Assembly: GCA_035696365.1 (NCBI GenBank)
Contig: DASRQS010000026.1
Coordinates: 1 to 58,904 of the forward strand
DNA length: 58,904 bases
DNA from: JALYLC01 sp035696365
GTDB lineage: Bacteria > Actinomycetota > Thermoleophilia > Gaiellales > JALYLC01
Direction: 5' to 3'
The position numbers and the translations under genes were made by a program. Below are positions 24,623 to 32,270 of this stretch, one piece after another (positions within the stretch are counted from its first letter, which is position 1; each line of letters begins with the position of its first letter). The notes beneath the pieces are model-generated. The model searched no databases. It was not told the origin of the DNA and saw nothing but the letters and a program-made list of their open reading frames with translations.

Positions 24623-24712
24623 GGCATCCTCGAAAACGAGGATGCGATTGGGGAGAAAGCTCGGATCTTCGCTCGCTCGAAGCGCGGCGATGTAGTTGGC
24701 ATGCGGAAGATC
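24623..24712 (+). ncRNA. Candidate cis-regulatory RNA, copy A
   Basis: This 90-nt element aligns without gaps to 26250-26339 (73 of 90 identical by eye). It comprises a hairpin GCATCCTCG/CGAGGATGC with an AAAA loop, a conserved core with GAGAAAGCTCGGATCT, a variable hairpin CTTCG/CGAAG, and a conserved 3' part CGGCGATG...CGGAAGATC. GGATCTTC (24663-24670) can pair with GAAGATCC (24706-24713), just after the ATG of the CAP gene. That gene has no Shine-Dalgarno sequence, so the fold could gate translation. No known riboswitch class was recognised. Confidence 0.6.
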
Positions 24713-25189
24713 CTTCACGGCTCGCTGTTCCTGGCGGTTGCGCTCGTCTGTGTGCCGGCCGTCAGCCAGGCCGCGACTCGCTCGGGCTACAGCGCGAGCA
24801 CGGAGGGTCAGGTTCTCGTCCTGCTGAACGCGATCCGCCACGAGCACGGCCTGAGCACGCTGGCCGGCAGCGTGGCCCTGCGCCACGCGGCGCGCTCGCA
24901 TACCTCGGACATGCTGGAGCACGGGTACTTCGAGCACAACTCGCCCAACGAGAGGTTCGACGTGCGCGTCCGGCGGTTCCTGAAGAGCCCGCTCGTGGGT
25001 GAGAACATCGCCTGGGGCACCGGCTCCTACGGCACCGCCGCGGGCCTCGTGAGCCTCTGGATGCACTCGCCTGCCCACCGTCACATCATCCTCATGCCCG
25101 AGCTGCACCGGGTCGGGCTGGGCATCGCCACCGGCAGCTATCACCACACCCCGGGCGCTGTCATGGCGACCGCCGACTTCTCCTCCTGA
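24701..25189 (+). CDS. Secreted CAP/SCP-domain (YkwD-like) protein
   Basis: This 162-aa protein has a signal peptide (MRKILHGSLFLAVALVCVPAVSQA-AT). The mature CAP domain has LLNAIRHEHGLSTL, RSHTSDMLEHGYFEHNSP (His and acidic residues of the cavity), GENIAWG, and WMHSPAHRHIIL with the final His. Bacterial CAP proteins are exported and of mostly unknown function, with proposed roles at the cell wall or in development. The start codon lies inside the structured element A, and no Shine-Dalgarno sequence is visible. Confidence 0.87.
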   Translation: MRKILHGSLFLAVALVCVPAVSQAATRSGYSASTEGQVLVLLNAIRHEHGLSTLAGSVALRHAARSHTSDMLEHGYFEHNSPNERFDVRVRRFLKSPLVGENIAWGTGSYGTAAGLVSLWMHSPAHRHIILMPELHRVGLGIATGSYHHTPGAVMATADFSS

Positions 25190-25219
25190 CGCCTCCCAGC
25201 CACTGAAAGCCGGCGCCCC

Positions 25220-25453
25220 ATGCCCTCCCCCGACTCCCCGATCCATGCCGCCGTGACGCGAGCCCGTGTCTCGCGCGTGATGGCGCGCCTCGGCGAGCTC
25301 AGCGAGGAGCGGCTCGACGGGATCGAGGCGACGCTGCTCGAGTTCGGCGGACTGCGCACTGTGTGCGCCGCCTGCGGCCGGCTGCATCGCCCGTACCTCG
25401 AGCGCTGCCCGGTCTGCCGCCGCACTATTTGCAAATCGAATCAGATGCTCTAA
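25220..25453 (+). CDS. Small zinc-ribbon-like protein
   Basis: This 77-aa protein has a helical N-terminus (ARVSRVMARLGELSEERLDGIEATLLEF) and two Cys pairs at the C-terminus (CAACGRLHRPY and CPVCRRTIC) that could hold one zinc ion. No family recognised. Its stop abuts the next ATG (TAAATG), so it may be cotranscribed with the receiver gene. No clear ribosome-binding site precedes the ATG. Confidence 0.5.
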   Translation: MPSPDSPIHAAVTRARVSRVMARLGELSEERLDGIEATLLEFGGLRTVCAACGRLHRPYLERCPVCRRTICKSNQML

Positions 25454-25873
25454 ATGCTGCTAGCGTCAGAGCTAGTGGAGCCTGACCATCGCATCCGCGT
25501 CTTGATCGCAGAGGACGACGAAGCAGTTCGAGAGATTCTCTCGAGCGTCGTTCGCTCCGAGGCCGTGCTCGAGCTCGCGAGCAGCGTCGCGGACGCTGCC
25601 CAGGCAATCGCCGCCGCTGCCGCGCACCAGCCCGACGTCGCGCTCGTCGACGTGCGCATGCCGGGCGGTGGACCGAGTGCCGCGCGCGGGATCAAACAGC
25701 GCTCGCCGCACACGAGCGTGCTCGCCTTCTCCGCGCACGACGACGAGCGGACGATGCAGTTGATGTACGAGGCCGGCGCCGACGGCTACATCGTCAAGGG
25801 CAGCGACGTCACCGAGATCGTCTTGTCCATTCGCCGCGCGGGCGACCGCTCGCGCCTACCCCGAGCCGCCTAA
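25454..25873 (+). CDS. Single-domain response regulator (receiver only)
   Basis: This 139-aa receiver has the acidic pocket (IAEDDE), phospho-acceptor Asp66 (VDVRMPG), a Ser/Thr position (AFSAHDD) and the Lys (IVKGSD). No output domain follows, as in CheY/Spo0F-like phosphate shuttles. GTG 25475 is an alternative start and would give an N-terminus like that of the paralogous receiver at 27624. The two share IRVLIAE, DAAQAI and SAARGIK, so one arose from the other. The gene converges on and overlaps the HPt gene, a likely phosphotransfer partner. Confidence 0.85.
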   Translation: MLLASELVEPDHRIRVLIAEDDEAVREILSSVVRSEAVLELASSVADAAQAIAAAAAHQPDVALVDVRMPGGGPSAARGIKQRSPHTSVLAFSAHDDERTMQLMYEAGADGYIVKGSDVTEIVLSIRRAGDRSRLPRAA

Positions 25874-26223
25874 CCCGTCTCGGCCAGACGCGTGAGCGCG
25901 GCCTGCGCGTCGGCCGCACTGCGCTCGAGCTCGGCGAGCAGCGGACCCACGGCTGCGCCACTCGCGTGCGACAGTGCCTGGCAGCTGGCGACCACGCGGA
26001 TCGCCCCCAGGGTGGCCGCGCTGCCCGTGAGCGTGTGCAGGTTGAAAGCCATCGCGTCGGCGTCACCGCCGGCAACGGCGGCGCGCAGCGAGCGCAGCCG
26101 GTCGGGCGTGTCGCGCGCGAAGGCGGTCTGCAACCTGTCCAGCAGGGTGGAATTGCCCGCCTGGGCGAGCGCCCGCAGCCGATCGACGACCTCCGGGTCG
26201 AGCGCGCCCGTTGCATCCTCCAT
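25870..26223 (-). CDS. Histidine phosphotransfer (HPt) protein
   Basis: This 117-aa all-helical protein matches HPt domains: LDPEVVDRLRAL..., LLDRLQTAFARDTPDRLRSL, then the phospho-His63 in NLHTLTGSAATLGA (canonical HxLKGxAxxxGA, here Thr replaces Lys), and a final helix. It relays phosphate between receivers. It overlaps the receiver gene by 4 bp at their 3' ends, and several kinases and regulators follow. ATG 26223 gives a normal HPt length. Confidence 0.8.
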   Translation of the reverse strand: MEDATGALDPEVVDRLRALAQAGNSTLLDRLQTAFARDTPDRLRSLRAAVAGGDADAMAFNLHTLTGSAATLGAIRVVASCQALSHASGAAVGPLLAELERSAADAQAALTRLAETG

Positions 26224-26249
26224 GCGACTCACGCTACCAGCGCGCCGGA

Positions 26250-26339
26250 GGCATCCTCGAAATCGAGGATGCGATCGGGGCGAAAGCTCGGATCTCCGGC
26301 CGGCCGGGGAACGGCGATGCAGGTGGTAGACGGAAGATC
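26250..26339 (+). ncRNA. Candidate cis-regulatory RNA, copy B
   Basis: This is the gap-free counterpart of 24623-24712. The first hairpin is identical except for its loop (AAAT). The middle hairpin is different in sequence but preserved in pairing (CUCCGG/CCGGGG in place of CUUCG/CGAAG), which is the change expected of a functional RNA. The conserved GAAAGCTCGGATCT core and CGGAAGATC end are retained. It lies about 65 nt upstream of the GTG of the gene at 26404, in its leader. Confidence 0.6.
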
Positions 26340-26403
26340 GGCTTTCCGGCACTCCGTCACGGCGCCAAGACCGCCGCCCGCTCCCCTCCCAGGAAGGCCC
26401 ACC

Positions 26404-26745
26404 GTGACGCCCGTCGCCGCACCCTCCGGGCCCACCCTCGAGGCCGCTCCGCCCATCCGGCGGCCGACCACGGGGGAGCCGACGGTCGAGCTCGAGCGCG
26501 TGGCCAGGGGACTGCGCGGCGCGCGCGCCCGCACGCATCTGAGCGAGGCCGGCGTCGTGGCGATCCTGTCACGGCAGGGCGTCGCGCTGACGGTGCCGGG
26601 CCTACGCCGTTGCGAGAGCACCGGCGTCATCGCGCTCGCGCTCGCGTCCTGCCTCGCCGATATCTACGGCACCACGACCGACGGTCTCGCCGGCCGTCGC
26701 TTCAGCCGGCGGGCCTCGCTCAACGACTTCCAGACAGACCGCTGA
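26404..26745 (+). CDS. Small protein with possible XRE-like helix-turn-helix
   Basis: This 113-aa protein has a Pro-rich N-terminus (about 30 residues) followed by a helical region, VARGLRGARARTHLSEAGVVAILSRQG...LRRCESTGVIALALASCLADIYGTTTDGLAG. The layout resembles an XRE-type helix-turn-helix (LR..R...LS...VA..), ending with the typical L-A..Y..T.D.L. GTG 26404 has AGGAAGG 7 bp upstream. ATG 26317 in the same frame would add 29 residues and start inside the RNA element. It is probably a DNA-binding regulator. Confidence 0.6.
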   Translation: MTPVAAPSGPTLEAAPPIRRPTTGEPTVELERVARGLRGARARTHLSEAGVVAILSRQGVALTVPGLRRCESTGVIALALASCLADIYGTTTDGLAGRRFSRRASLNDFQTDR

Positions 26746-26895
26746 GCGCGCTCATCTTGGGTTTTTGGCAGGTACGGCCACTAGAGTGAGGAACGGTTGT
26801 GCGTGTTGGCACGTTGGCTACGGCACGGCGCAACTGAAGGTGCAGTCCATCGGGCCGCACGGCCCCGGAGCTCCCGCAAGGCAGGTCGCCCGCGC

Positions 26896-27627
26896 ATGCA
26901 GGACCGCTCCTTCGCCGCTTCCTCTCCAGCCCCGCCGGGCGTCGCCTCCACGGCCGGCGCCGCCGAGCGCCATGCGCTGCTGGCCGAGTTCGTCGCAGCC
27001 GGCGAGCAGGAGCGCAGGCGCCTCGCCGAGGAGATCCACGATGACTCCATCCAGGTCATCGCGGCCCTCGGGATGCGGCTCCAGATGCTGCGCCGCGCGC
27101 TTAGGGACAGCGAGCAGCTCGCGCTCCTGAGCGAGGCCGAGGAGGCCGTGCAGCTCTCGATCGCGCGTCTCCGGCACCTCGTCGTCGAGTTGCATCCTCC
27201 GGGGCTCGAGCAGGAGGGACTGTCGGTCGCGCTCTCGATCGCGCTCGACGTCGAGCGCACCGCGGCCGTGGACTACCTGCTCGACGACCAGTTGTCCGAG
27301 CAGCCGCCCACCGAAGCCTCGGCGATCCTCTTCCGCATCGCCCAGGAGGCGCTCGAGAATGCGCGCGAGCATGCCCGGCCCTCCACCGTCACCGTGAGCG
27401 TTTTCGAGCGCGACGGCGGCTGGGCCGTGCGCATCGCCGACGACGGCTGCGGATTCGAGCCCTCGCTCGCGGCGCCGGAATCAACCTGCCTGGGCTTCGC
27501 CGCGATGCGCGCCCGCGCCGAACTCGGCTGCGGCAGGCTGCGTGTCGAGTCGGCTCCGGGAGAAGGCACGGCGGTCGAGGCCTGGATTCCGTATGGCCTG
27601 CTCGGGCGCACAAGCGGGCCTGTGTGA
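26896..27627 (+). CDS. Soluble histidine kinase (HisKA_3/NarX-DesK type)
   Basis: This 243-aa kinase has no sensor or membrane domain. The dimerisation/phosphoacceptor helix carries His48 (RRLAEEIHDDSIQVIAALGMRLQ), a second helix leads to LRHLVVELHPPGL, and the ATPase domain has its N-box (QEALENAREHA), G1 (IADDGCGF) and GTAVEAWIP end. This type phosphorylates NarL/FixJ-family regulators; one lies at 28826. Its stop overlaps the start of the receiver-EAL gene (GTGA), so kinase and c-di-GMP effector are co-translated. Confidence 0.88.
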   Translation: MQDRSFAASSPAPPGVASTAGAAERHALLAEFVAAGEQERRRLAEEIHDDSIQVIAALGMRLQMLRRALRDSEQLALLSEAEEAVQLSIARLRHLVVELHPPGLEQEGLSVALSIALDVERTAAVDYLLDDQLSEQPPTEASAILFRIAQEALENAREHARPSTVTVSVFERDGGWAVRIADDGCGFEPSLAAPESTCLGFAAMRARAELGCGRLRVESAPGEGTAVEAWIPYGLLGRTSGPV

Positions 27628-28829
27628 GCGCCCACCGCATCCGCGTGCTGATCGCCGAGGAGGATGAGACCGCGCGCGACGAGCTCGCGACGCTCGTCCG
27701 CTCGGAGCCGTCGCTGGAGATCGCCGACGTCGTGTCCGACGCGGCGCAGGCCATCCTGGTCTCGATGCGCGAGAAGCCGGCGTTCGCCGTGCTGGGCGTG
27801 CGCATCCCCGGGGGTGGAGCGAGCGCGGCGAGGGGAATCAAGCGCTGCTCGCCCCAGACGCGCGTGCTGGCGCTGTCCGCCCAGGACGACCGCGAGACGG
27901 TGCTCGAGATGCTCGAGGCAGGAGCCGACGGCTACCTGGTCAAGGGCAGCACGGTCGACACCATCGTCAATTCGATCGAGCGCGCGGCCCGCGGCCAGGG
28001 GAGTCTCTCGGCGGAAATGACCGGCAGCGTGATCGAGGAGCTCGCGGGTCTGCTGCACGCACGCCGTCGCAACGAGGAGCGCTCGCAGCGCCGCGAGGAA
28101 CGCATCCGCCGTGCGCTGGACGAGGACCTGCTGCACGCGGTCTTCCAGCCGATCTGCACGCTCGCCGGCTCGACGATCGGCGCCGAGGCGCTCGCGCGCT
28201 TCCGCGGCCCCCCCTCGCGCGGTCCCGTGCGCTGGTTCGCGGAGGCCGATGAGGTCGGCCTCCTGCGCGAGCTCGAGCTGGCCGCCGTTCGAGTCGCGCT
28301 GGCCGCCCTCCCCGCGCTGCCGGAGCACCTGTTCCTGTCGGTCAACGTCTCGCCGTCGACGCTCGCGACGCCCGCGTTCCTGCGGCTGATCGCCGGCAGC
28401 GACGGAGCACGCGTCGTCGTCGAGATCACCGAGCACGCGCGCATCAACGACTACGAGAGCCTGCAGGAGGCGCTCGGTGCCGTGCGCGAGTTCGGCGCGC
28501 GCGTGGCGATCGACGAAGCCGGCGCCGGTTTCGCGAGCCTCCGCCACATCCTGCGCCTCGAGCCGGAGTTCATCAAGCTCGACCGCACGCTGATCGACGG
28601 CATCGAATCGGACCGCTCGCTGCAGGCACTGGCGGCCGGTCTGATCTCGTTCGCCGAGAAGATCGACGCCACGATCGTTGCCGAGGGAATCGAGCGACCG
28701 GCCGAGGTCGAGGCGCTGGCCGGTCTCGGGGTGCGTTACGGGCAGGGCTACTTCTTCGCCCGGCCCGCCGCGCTGCCGCTGCCGCTGCTCGTGGGCGCGA
28801 GCGCGGCCGACCAGGACAGCGCGGCATGA
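27624..28829 (+). CDS. Receiver-EAL protein (putative c-di-GMP phosphodiesterase)
   Basis: This 401-aa protein has an N-terminal receiver (1-130) and a C-terminal EAL domain (about 165-395). The receiver's phospho-acceptor Asp is replaced by Gly58 (AVLGVRIPGG), though the Lys (LVKGST) is kept. In the EAL domain, EALAR, NVSP, EITEH, FIKLDR and AEGIER are present. The metal motif DDFG reads IDEAGAG, with the second Asp changed to Glu. It may still degrade c-di-GMP but is unlikely to be phosphorylated in the normal way. It is coupled to the kinase upstream and the regulator downstream. Confidence 0.87.
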   Translation: MSAHRIRVLIAEEDETARDELATLVRSEPSLEIADVVSDAAQAILVSMREKPAFAVLGVRIPGGGASAARGIKRCSPQTRVLALSAQDDRETVLEMLEAGADGYLVKGSTVDTIVNSIERAARGQGSLSAEMTGSVIEELAGLLHARRRNEERSQRREERIRRALDEDLLHAVFQPICTLAGSTIGAEALARFRGPPSRGPVRWFAEADEVGLLRELELAAVRVALAALPALPEHLFLSVNVSPSTLATPAFLRLIAGSDGARVVVEITEHARINDYESLQEALGAVREFGARVAIDEAGAGFASLRHILRLEPEFIKLDRTLIDGIESDRSLQALAAGLISFAEKIDATIVAEGIERPAEVEALAGLGVRYGQGYFFARPAALPLPLLVGASAADQDSAA

Positions 28830-29485
28830 CGGGCGACGGCAACGGCACCTTCGTCGCGAGTACGCCGATCCGCTGCATCGTCGCGGACGATCATCCGGCC
28901 ATCCTCGACGCCGTCTGCCGCTTCCTCGAGGGCGAGACCGGATTCGAGCTCGCAGGGCGCGCCGGCGACGGCGAGGCGGCGCTCCGGCTGATCGAGGAGC
29001 AGAAGCCGCAGATCGCCTTGCTGGACATCCGCATGCCGGGCATCGGAGGCATCGACATCGCGGCCAAGCTGGCCGCGGCGTCCTCGCCCATCTCGGTCGT
29101 GCTCTTCACCGCCTACCCCGAGCGCGCTCTGCTGCTGGCGGCGCTGGATGTGGGCGTGCGCGGCTTCATCCTCAAGGAGGCGCCGCTCGACGAGCTGCTG
29201 CGGGCGATCCGCATCGTGGCCGGCGGCGGCAGCTACATCGATCCCTCGCTCGCCGGTGTACTCGCGGGGCCCGCTGCCGACAGGCGCATGCTCTCGCTGA
29301 CCAAGCGGGAGCGCGACGTCCTGCGGCTGCTCTCGGAGGGCATGCGCGACGAACAGGCGGGGCGTACCCTCTCCATCTCGCCCCTCACGGTGCGCACGCA
29401 CGTCCAGCACGCCATGGCGAAGCTGAAGTGCGACACCCGCACGCAGGCGGTGGCCGTCGCGCTGCGCGAGTCGCTGATCGACTAG
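28826..29485 (+). CDS. NarL/FixJ-family response regulator (receiver-LuxR HTH)
   Basis: This 219-aa transcription factor has an N-terminal receiver with the acidic pair in VADDHPA, phospho-acceptor Asp67 (LLDIRMPG), Thr (LFTAYP) and Lys (ILKEAP). The C-terminal GerE-type helix-turn-helix is LTKRERDVLRLLSEGMRDEQAGRTLSISPLTVRTHVQHAMAKL. The ATG overlaps the EAL gene stop. Its likely kinase is the HisKA_3 protein two genes upstream; targets are unknown. Confidence 0.92.
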   Translation: MTGDGNGTFVASTPIRCIVADDHPAILDAVCRFLEGETGFELAGRAGDGEAALRLIEEQKPQIALLDIRMPGIGGIDIAAKLAAASSPISVVLFTAYPERALLLAALDVGVRGFILKEAPLDELLRAIRIVAGGGSYIDPSLAGVLAGPAADRRMLSLTKRERDVLRLLSEGMRDEQAGRTLSISPLTVRTHVQHAMAKLKCDTRTQAVAVALRESLID

Positions 29486-29525
29486 GTGGGCGGGCGCCGG
29501 GCGCACCCGCCGCGCGCGCAGACCT

Positions 29526-30662
29526 TCAGGCCGCTTCGGCGTCGGTGTTCGCGCCCTGGCCGCGGCCGAGGGTGAGCTCGTCGTCGACTGCCACGACCGC
29601 CGCCCTCGCGCCGTGCTTGGCCGGCTGGACGAGCGTGGGGTGGTCGAGCTTGGCGAACGCCTCGGTGACCCGGGGGTCGAACTTCGTCCCGGTCTCGCTG
29701 AGGATCTCGCGCACCGCCACGGGCACCGGCCAGGGCTCCTTGTACGGCCGGCGATGGGTGAGCGCGTCGAACACGTCGGCCACGGAGACGATTCGCCCGG
29801 GGAGCGGGATCGCCTCGCCGGCAAGACCGCTGGGGTAGCCGCGGCCGTCCCAGCGCTCGTGATGGGTGAGCGCGATCTGCTCGGCCATCATCAGCAGCTC
29901 GTTCGTGCTGCCCGAGAGGATGCGCGCGCCGATCGCGGGGTGCAGCTTCATGGCAGCGTACTCGTCGACGGTGTACTTGCCGGGTTTCAGGAGCAGGTCG
30001 TCGGCGATGCCGATCTTGCCGATGTCGTGGAGCCGCGCGGCCTGGCCCATCAGCGCGGCGTCCGGCGGAGGAAGGTCGAGTGCCAATGCGAGCAGCTCGC
30101 TCGTGCGGCCGATGCGCTCCGCGTGCTGGCCCGTCGCGTCGTCGCGGTACTCCGCCGCGAGCGCCAGCCGGTCGAGCATCTCGAGCTTCGCATCCTCGAG
30201 CTCCCGCGTCCGCTGCGAGACGCGCTCGTGCAGCAGGTCGTTGTTGCGCTGCAGCTCGACGCGGAGATAGCGGTTCTGCAGGAGGTTGCGCACGCGCAAC
30301 AACACCTCGGGGACGTCGATCGGCTTGGTCAGGAAGTCACGCGCTCCCAGCGACAGCGCGCGCCGCTTGGTGTCGGGAGCGATGTCGGCCGTGAGCACCA
30401 GCACCGGCATCCAGTTGGGCTCCTCGGTCAGGAAGCCGATCTCCTCGAGGATGTCCGGGCCGCTGCACCCGGGCATGTGCCAGTCGAGCAGCAGGAGATC
30501 GGGTGGTTCCTCGGCGCAGCGCGCGACGACGGCCAGCGGGTCGGTCATCGTCTCGACGGCGGTGTAGCCGGTGCGCACGAGGATGGCCTGCAGGAGCAGG
30601 GCATTGGCCTCCTGGTCATCCACCACGAGGATCCTCGACGGGTGCAGCAGCTTGTCGTTCAC
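29526..30662 (-). CDS. Receiver-HD-GYP protein (c-di-GMP phosphodiesterase)
   Basis: About 378 aa. The N-terminal receiver has VVDDQEAN, Asp60 (LLLDWHMPG), VLTAD and the Lys in LTKPID. A coiled linker (LRVELQRNNDLLHERVSQRTRELEDAK) leads to an HD-GYP domain with RLHDIGKIGI (about 212) and HHERWDGRGYPSGLAGE (about 273-280), all catalytic residues intact. The enzyme hydrolyses c-di-GMP. GTG 30662 is chosen; ATG 30752 is an in-frame alternative. It converges on the NarL-type gene. No GGDEF cyclase is in the window, so the local balance is toward c-di-GMP breakdown. Confidence 0.9.
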   Translation of the reverse strand: MNDKLLHPSRILVVDDQEANALLLQAILVRTGYTAVETMTDPLAVVARCAEEPPDLLLLDWHMPGCSGPDILEEIGFLTEEPNWMPVLVLTADIAPDTKRRALSLGARDFLTKPIDVPEVLLRVRNLLQNRYLRVELQRNNDLLHERVSQRTRELEDAKLEMLDRLALAAEYRDDATGQHAERIGRTSELLALALDLPPPDAALMGQAARLHDIGKIGIADDLLLKPGKYTVDEYAAMKLHPAIGARILSGSTNELLMMAEQIALTHHERWDGRGYPSGLAGEAIPLPGRIVSVADVFDALTHRRPYKEPWPVPVAVREILSETGTKFDPRVTEAFAKLDHPTLVQPAKHGARAAVVAVDDELTLGRGQGANTDAEAA

Positions 30663-30756
30663 GCGCGCGACGTCGTTGTGCAGGCCAGGCTCGGAGGCGT
30701 TTCCTCCATCTGGATGGCATCGGCGGCGAAGTCCCGCGCCTTGAGCAGCCATCCGG

Positions 30757-31593
30757 CTACTGGTTGCCTGCGTCGCGCTCGGGGATGAGCGCGGCCCGGG
30801 CCCAGCGCACCGCCAGCCGCAGGCGCTCCCCCGGCGGAGCGCTGCGATAGAGCAGCCGGATGCCCAGCGCGATCGCGCCTATGACCGCTGCGGCGCCGAT
30901 GGCGAGGCCGATCTTGTGCGAGAGCGAGGCAGCGCCCGAGGCCGACGCGGCGACGACGTAGCCGACCGCGAGGAAGCAGGCGGCCCAGGCGCCGGCGCCG
31001 GGGATGTCGAAGGCCAGGAAGCGGCGCAGCTTGAGATGCGAGCTGCCGGCCAGGAACGGCGTGACCGCGCGGGCGACGCCGATGAAGCGGCCGAGGATGA
31101 TCGCCTTGCCCCCGTGGCGGTCGAAGATGTCCTCGACACGGGCCACGATCTCCGGGGTGATGTGGAAGCGCGGACCGTGGTGGAGCAGGAAGCCCCGTCC
31201 GAGCTTCCGGCCGAGGATGAACCCCGTCGTGTCGCCGGCCACGGCGGCGAACCAGACGAGCAGGAAGAGCGCCTGGATCGAGACGGCGCCGTCGCGCGCG
31301 ACGGCGCCGCCGAGCACGACGGTCAACTCACCCGGAACGAGCAGCCCCACGAAGGCCGCGGCCTCGAGATACGCGAGCACGGCGACCAGCGGATAGGTCC
31401 AGTTCCCGAGCGCCGGGGCCAGCCGTGTCAGCGCGTCGTCGATGCTCGGGAGCATGTAGAGCCCGAGGCCGTAGCCCGTCAGGAGCGCCGCGGCGAGCAC
31501 CCCGGCCGCGCCGGTGGCGCGGCCGAGCGTGCGGCGCCGCAACGCCATGATGACGAGGATCGCGACTGCTGCGAGAAGCGGGAGCGGGCGCAT
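30757..31593 (-). CDS. DedA-family membrane protein
   Basis: This 278-aa integral membrane protein is of the DedA/VTT (SNARE-associated) family, linked elsewhere to membrane homeostasis and lipid scrambling or transport. Family hallmarks are ALAYLEAAAFVGLLVPGELTVVLGG, AVAGDTTGFILGRKLG, RHGGKAIILGRFIGVARAVTPFLAGSSHLKLRRFLAFD and a hydrophobic C-terminus. Extra N-terminal hydrophobic segments (MRPLPLLAAVAILVIMAL and AAGVLAAALLTGYGLGLY) make it longer than usual. The basic C-terminal tail lies in the cytoplasm by the positive-inside rule. Confidence 0.85.
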   Translation of the reverse strand: MRPLPLLAAVAILVIMALRRRTLGRATGAAGVLAAALLTGYGLGLYMLPSIDDALTRLAPALGNWTYPLVAVLAYLEAAAFVGLLVPGELTVVLGGAVARDGAVSIQALFLLVWFAAVAGDTTGFILGRKLGRGFLLHHGPRFHITPEIVARVEDIFDRHGGKAIILGRFIGVARAVTPFLAGSSHLKLRRFLAFDIPGAGAWAACFLAVGYVVAASASGAASLSHKIGLAIGAAAVIGAIALGIRLLYRSAPPGERLRLAVRWARAALIPERDAGNQ

Positions 31594-31682
31594 CGATCAT
31601 GGCCCGCGCGCCCCGCTCCTGACGTCGGGTCAGTGACTCGGGGTCGTGCGGCCTGCGTGCAGCGTATGGGTACGGGCGAGAG

Positions 31683-32105
31683 TCAGTGTGAGCAGCGATG
31701 CCACTGGCCCCGGAGCCAGCACGCCGACGGCCCACCTGGGGCCCGACAGCCCGTTGCCCAGCCGAGCGCGTGGTCAAGCGAGAAGCGGCCCGGGCCGGTC
31801 GCAGTGATTCCGACCGCCGCGGCGAGGATGGCGAGGTTGAACTCGAACCCGCCCGCCGTGTTGAGCCAGCCCTTCTGCCAGTGCACGGTCGCGATCGCGT
31901 TGAGCATGACGACCACGAGGGCGAACTCCGCCAGCGGCGTGAGCAGACCTCGGCCGAATTCGGCGATGCCCGCGAGCACCGCCAACACAAGGCGCCGGAG
32001 CTCGGCCGTCCCGCGTGGCCCGCCGCCGCCGAACCAACCGAACAGCTTCTGGCTGCATGCGCGGCCAGCGTCAGGCCGAACCGAGCCAGATCAGGAGAAG
32101 TCCGT
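31683..32105 (-). pseudogene. Decayed DoxX-family membrane protein gene
   Basis: The recognisable DoxX segments are spread over two frames. DLARFGLTLAAHAA (about 32096-32055) sits in one frame, then QKLFGWFGGGGPRGTAEL and LAVLAGIAEFGRGLLTPLAEF, MLNAIATVHWQKGWLNTAGGFEFN and TGPGRFSLDHALGWATG sit in another. One missing C near 32055 explains the switch. Relative to family knowledge, about a dozen residues after GTAE and several after GRGLL are also missing. The pattern of small deletions and a frameshift indicates a degraded gene. Confidence 0.6.
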
Positions 32106-32114
32106 ACGCATCGT

Positions 32115-32270
32115 TCAGTCCTCGCCGTCCTGGCTTTCGCGGACCGGGGGCTCGCCTTCCGGGATGGCGCTCATGCCACCCGGCTCCTCCGAGTCCTCGA
32201 CCGGCTCGTCGGGAATGGCGTCCATTCCCCCCGGCCCGCGCTCGTCGTCCTGCTCGTCGTGCTCGCTCAT
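32115..32270 (-). CDS. Very small acidic protein with GGM-AIP repeat
   Basis: This 51-aa protein is very acidic (over a third Asp/Glu). It contains two copies of a short motif, GGMDAIPDEP and GGMSAIPEGE. No family recognised. Its ATG overlaps the stop of the upstream membrane-anchored gene (ATGA), which supports a real, translationally coupled gene. It is probably intrinsically disordered. Confidence 0.55.
   Translation of the reverse strand: MSEHDEQDDERGPGGMDAIPDEPVEDSEEPGGMSAIPEGEPPVRESQDGED

Noticed and set aside
24623..24712. Assignment of the duplicated RNA element to the GEMM c-di-GMP riboswitch
   Set aside because: The general layout is faintly similar and c-di-GMP genes lie nearby, but the GACGCAAAGC core and the matching 3' segment are not present, so no class was assigned.
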